From Bacteroidota bacterium (GTDB lineage: Bacteria > Bacteroidota > Bacteroidia > Cytophagales > Cyclobacteriaceae), in NCBI GenBank assembly GCA_018266055.1, contig JAFDYT010000012.1, positions 85,003-149,002 on the forward strand: a stretch of DNA of 64,000 nucleotides, given 5' to 3'. The position numbers were made by a program, and so were the translations under genes. The first letter of the stretch is position 1, and the number at the start of each line of letters is the position of its first letter. Below, piece by piece: positions 62,331-64,000 of this stretch. Below the pieces are notes generated by a model. It made no database searches, had not been told where the DNA came from, and was given only the letters and a program-made list of their open reading frames with translations.

Positions 62331-62777
62331 ATGGAACAACGTGTAAACATTGAGAGTACGTGGCCGGAAGCCTGGAAAGCCATGTACACTTTGTCGGCAA
62401 GCCTGAGTAAAGTAAGCTTGTCGACCATAGAAAAAGAACTGATTAAAAACAGAGCCTCGCAACTCAACGGTTGTGCGTTTTGCAGCGACATGCATACTCG
62501 GGAAGCGCTGAAGGCTGGCGAAACAAAGCAGCGCCTTTTCGTGCTGCATGCCTGGCGTGATACTGATTTGTTTTCTGACCGTGAGAAAGCGCTGTTGATG
62601 CTCACCGAAGAAGTCACGCTGCTTCCCTCCGGTGTAAGTGATGAAACTTATCGGCGGGCTCAGCAGTTTTTTGATGATCATAAGATGGCGGAGATCATCA
62701 TGACGATCGCGCTGATCAACGCCTGGAACCGCATTGCCGTTAGCACTCATTTGACTTTCGCGGTGACGAATAGTTGA
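62331..62777 (+). CDS. Carboxymuconolactone decarboxylase-family (AhpD-like) protein
   Basis: A 148-residue all-helical protein with the AhpD-type redox motif in NGCAFCSDMHTREALKAGE (CxxC then His), consistent with peroxide or alkylhydroperoxide reduction in this family. Start at ATG 62331; the frame runs upstream to a TTG at 62307. It follows a Crp/Fnr-family regulator gene, a pairing common in Bacteroidota, so regulation by that protein is likely. No known reductase partner is adjacent. Confidence 0.92.
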   Translation: MEQRVNIESTWPEAWKAMYTLSASLSKVSLSTIEKELIKNRASQLNGCAFCSDMHTREALKAGETKQRLFVLHAWRDTDLFSDREKALLMLTEEVTLLPSGVSDETYRRAQQFFDDHKMAEIIMTIALINAWNRIAVSTHLTFAVTNS

Positions 62778-62827
62778 CGGTAGCTTTGTGCACTATGACG
62801 CACCGTCGGTTTTCTTTACTTTTAAGT

Positions 62828-63667
62828 ATGAGAAAGTGTGTGTGGACGATGGGCGTGGTACTTTTCCTGATTACTTCGGTGCGGGCGCAGACCGACGATA
62901 AAAAACAACGAAGACTTAACCGGTTCTATTTATCCGTGCCTTTCTTCGGAGGGTTCGCTTCCTATCAGTTAGATCCTGTCAACTCAACCGTATCTTTTCC
63001 TTACGCGTACAATGGTTCGTCCACGCAGTACACGTACAACAGCAAACTCAACGCCGGAGGATACAAAGCAACTTCGCCTTTCTTCGGAATTGGCATTGAA
63101 GCCGGACTAAGCCGCAGCGTGGCAGTGAATATTCAATTCTCGCAGCTATCTACCATTTCACCGGTTGACAAAAGTAATCAGGCTTCCATTTCGCTGTTGT
63201 ACAACATTCGGTTTAATCGCAACCTTACCTTGCAACCGGCCTTTGGCATCGGCTTTGCAGATACCAACATCAAATATCCCCAGGCCATTGACAATCAAAA
63301 TAAAGACCTCCTGATTCTGGGCACGGTGTATCCATATGCATATTATCAATATTCGCGGTACGGCTCCTATTATGTCTATAGCAATCAAACCAACGTATCG
63401 CTCAAAGACCGCAAGGAAGGATACCTCACCAGAGTTACTTTGCGCTACCGGCCGGCCATGTTGCTTACCCTCGGCGCCTCGCTTTCATATTTCTTCAGGG
63501 CCGACGATAAGACACTGCTGAACGTGGCAAACAAAAGTACTTCTACCGATATTTCTCTTCCCAATTCACAGGTAGCATTTCAAAGCAGTTCGTCGGGCAA
63601 TGACCTCTTTCAGCTTAACGCCTTTACCTTTTCTGTATTTGTGGCCCTGTATGTGTCGCGGGATTAG
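62828..63667 (+). CDS. Putative outer-membrane beta-barrel protein
   Basis: A 279-residue exported protein with signal peptide (RKCVWTMGVVLFLITSVRAQ) and amphipathic strands rich in Tyr/Phe (FYLSVPFFGGFASYQLD, VAVNIQFSQLS, LTLQPAFGIGFADTNIKY, FTFSVFVALYVSRD), ending in an outer-membrane type last strand. An in-frame ATG at 62795 is an alternative start. No family is recognised. It is the last gene before the window's edge repeats. Confidence 0.72.
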   Translation: MRKCVWTMGVVLFLITSVRAQTDDKKQRRLNRFYLSVPFFGGFASYQLDPVNSTVSFPYAYNGSSTQYTYNSKLNAGGYKATSPFFGIGIEAGLSRSVAVNIQFSQLSTISPVDKSNQASISLLYNIRFNRNLTLQPAFGIGFADTNIKYPQAIDNQNKDLLILGTVYPYAYYQYSRYGSYYVYSNQTNVSLKDRKEGYLTRVTLRYRPAMLLTLGASLSYFFRADDKTLLNVANKSTSTDISLPNSQVAFQSSSSGNDLFQLNAFTFSVFVALYVSRD

Positions 63668-63933
63668 AATAGTGTAGTTAGTAGACAGTAGATAGTAGTT
63701 AGTAAATCGCGATTAGCAATTAACTGATAACTGATAACCATCCCTTGACCAAGATCATTTCCCGCTCTGAAAATGTCATGAAAGGGAGAAAGTTGATCGG
63801 GTAAGCGAGCGAAATCACCGCAACGCCGGGCGCCAAAATCGGGATCAACCCGGTTATAATTCTACCAGATACAGTTCAAAACGTGTTTTTGACCCTTTTT
63901 TCGCATGTTTTACCTGATAAAATAGAAAACCGT
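63668..63933. other. Non-coding stretch before the second array
   Basis: No supportable gene. It begins with short TAGTTAGTAGA-like repeats and TAACTGATAACTGATAACC, and contains the inverted pair GTTGATC (63792-63798) and GATCAAC (63843-63849) enclosing a GC-rich loop. Nothing else can be named. Confidence 0.6.
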
Positions 63934-64000
63934 CGGACTATAATTATATCTCGACGGAACATAATTATGATTGGTAGGAACATAATTATATCCCGACGGA
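63934..64000. repeat. Start of a second 21-bp-period tandem array (runs off the window)
   Basis: Units begin at 63934, 63955, 63976 and 63997 and are exactly 21 bp; a typical unit reads CGGAACATAATTATATCC plus three bases. Three complete units and the start of a fourth are visible. The sequence is different from the 18.5-kb array except for a shared TATATC core, but the period is the same. Confidence 0.75.

Overview
The window is one contig stretch from a member of the Bacteroidota, most likely order Cytophagales. This rests on SusC-type TonB-dependent receptors with an N-terminal carboxypeptidase-regulatory domain, a PorV/PorQ-type outer-membrane protein, head-GIN, DUF3857, DUF4386 and CHASE2-like families, a TPR histidine kinase paired with a NarL-type regulator, several TTG starts without Shine-Dalgarno sequences, and promoters of the Bacteroidota form TTG-N19-TAnnTTTG (clear before lgt, the tRNA-Ala gene and the small His/Cys-rich gene at 26 kb). 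No species is named because nothing in the sequence fixes one.

Layout. 1-2.6 kb: 3' part of a TPR sensor kinase and its response regulator. 2.6-12.1 kb: envelope proteins (beta-barrels, a DM13 lipoprotein, a DUF3857 transglutaminase-like protein, a head-GIN protein, a helix-hairpin-helix/barrel protein coupled to a PorV-like protein, a MORN-repeat protein and a BamA/TamA-like protein following lgt). 12.1-18.4 kb: housekeeping genes (lgt, glutamine-dependent NAD synthetase, a MoeB-rhodanese fusion, cmk). 18.46-19.0 kb: 26 tandem copies of a 21-bp unit. 19.1-26.0 kb: a minus-strand block with an M28 peptidase, two tandem paralogous TonB receptors and a small His/Cys-rich membrane-anchored protein. 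It reads as a metal-uptake locus and has a near-leaderless promoter and a long palindrome over the second receptor's start. 26.2-38.9 kb: metabolism and proteolysis (serine dehydratase, M42-type peptidase, ALDH7-like dehydrogenase, HtrA-like protease, an S9 peptidase broken by an internal deletion, glycosylasparaginase-cutC-GH127 operon).

38.9-42.4 kb is the one clearly accessory segment. A tRNA-Ala(GGC) gene with its own promoter is followed by repeated, degenerate copies of its own 3' end and terminator, a 41-42-bp repeat array, palindromic repeats, an AT-rich orphan gene flanked by roughly 70-bp repeats, a decayed tyrosine-integrase C-terminus, a ParE/RelE toxin-antitoxin pair and a structured non-coding stretch. 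It looks like an eroded tRNA-targeted integration site.

42.4-63.7 kb returns to chromosomal genes: NlpC/P60 lipoprotein, GlcD-like oxidase, DUF1080 lipoprotein, asnB, glnS, alcohol dehydrogenase, a PIF1-like helicase with a C-terminal HTH, YceI, Ppx/GppA, an acyl-CoA carboxylase beta subunit, GH3, a Crp/Fnr regulator with a carboxymuconolactone-decarboxylase-like partner and a beta-barrel protein. The window ends inside a second 21-bp-period array. The three arrays share a period near 21 or 42 bp, about two or four turns of B-DNA, although their sequences differ. All functional calls are from reading motifs by eye; no database search was run.
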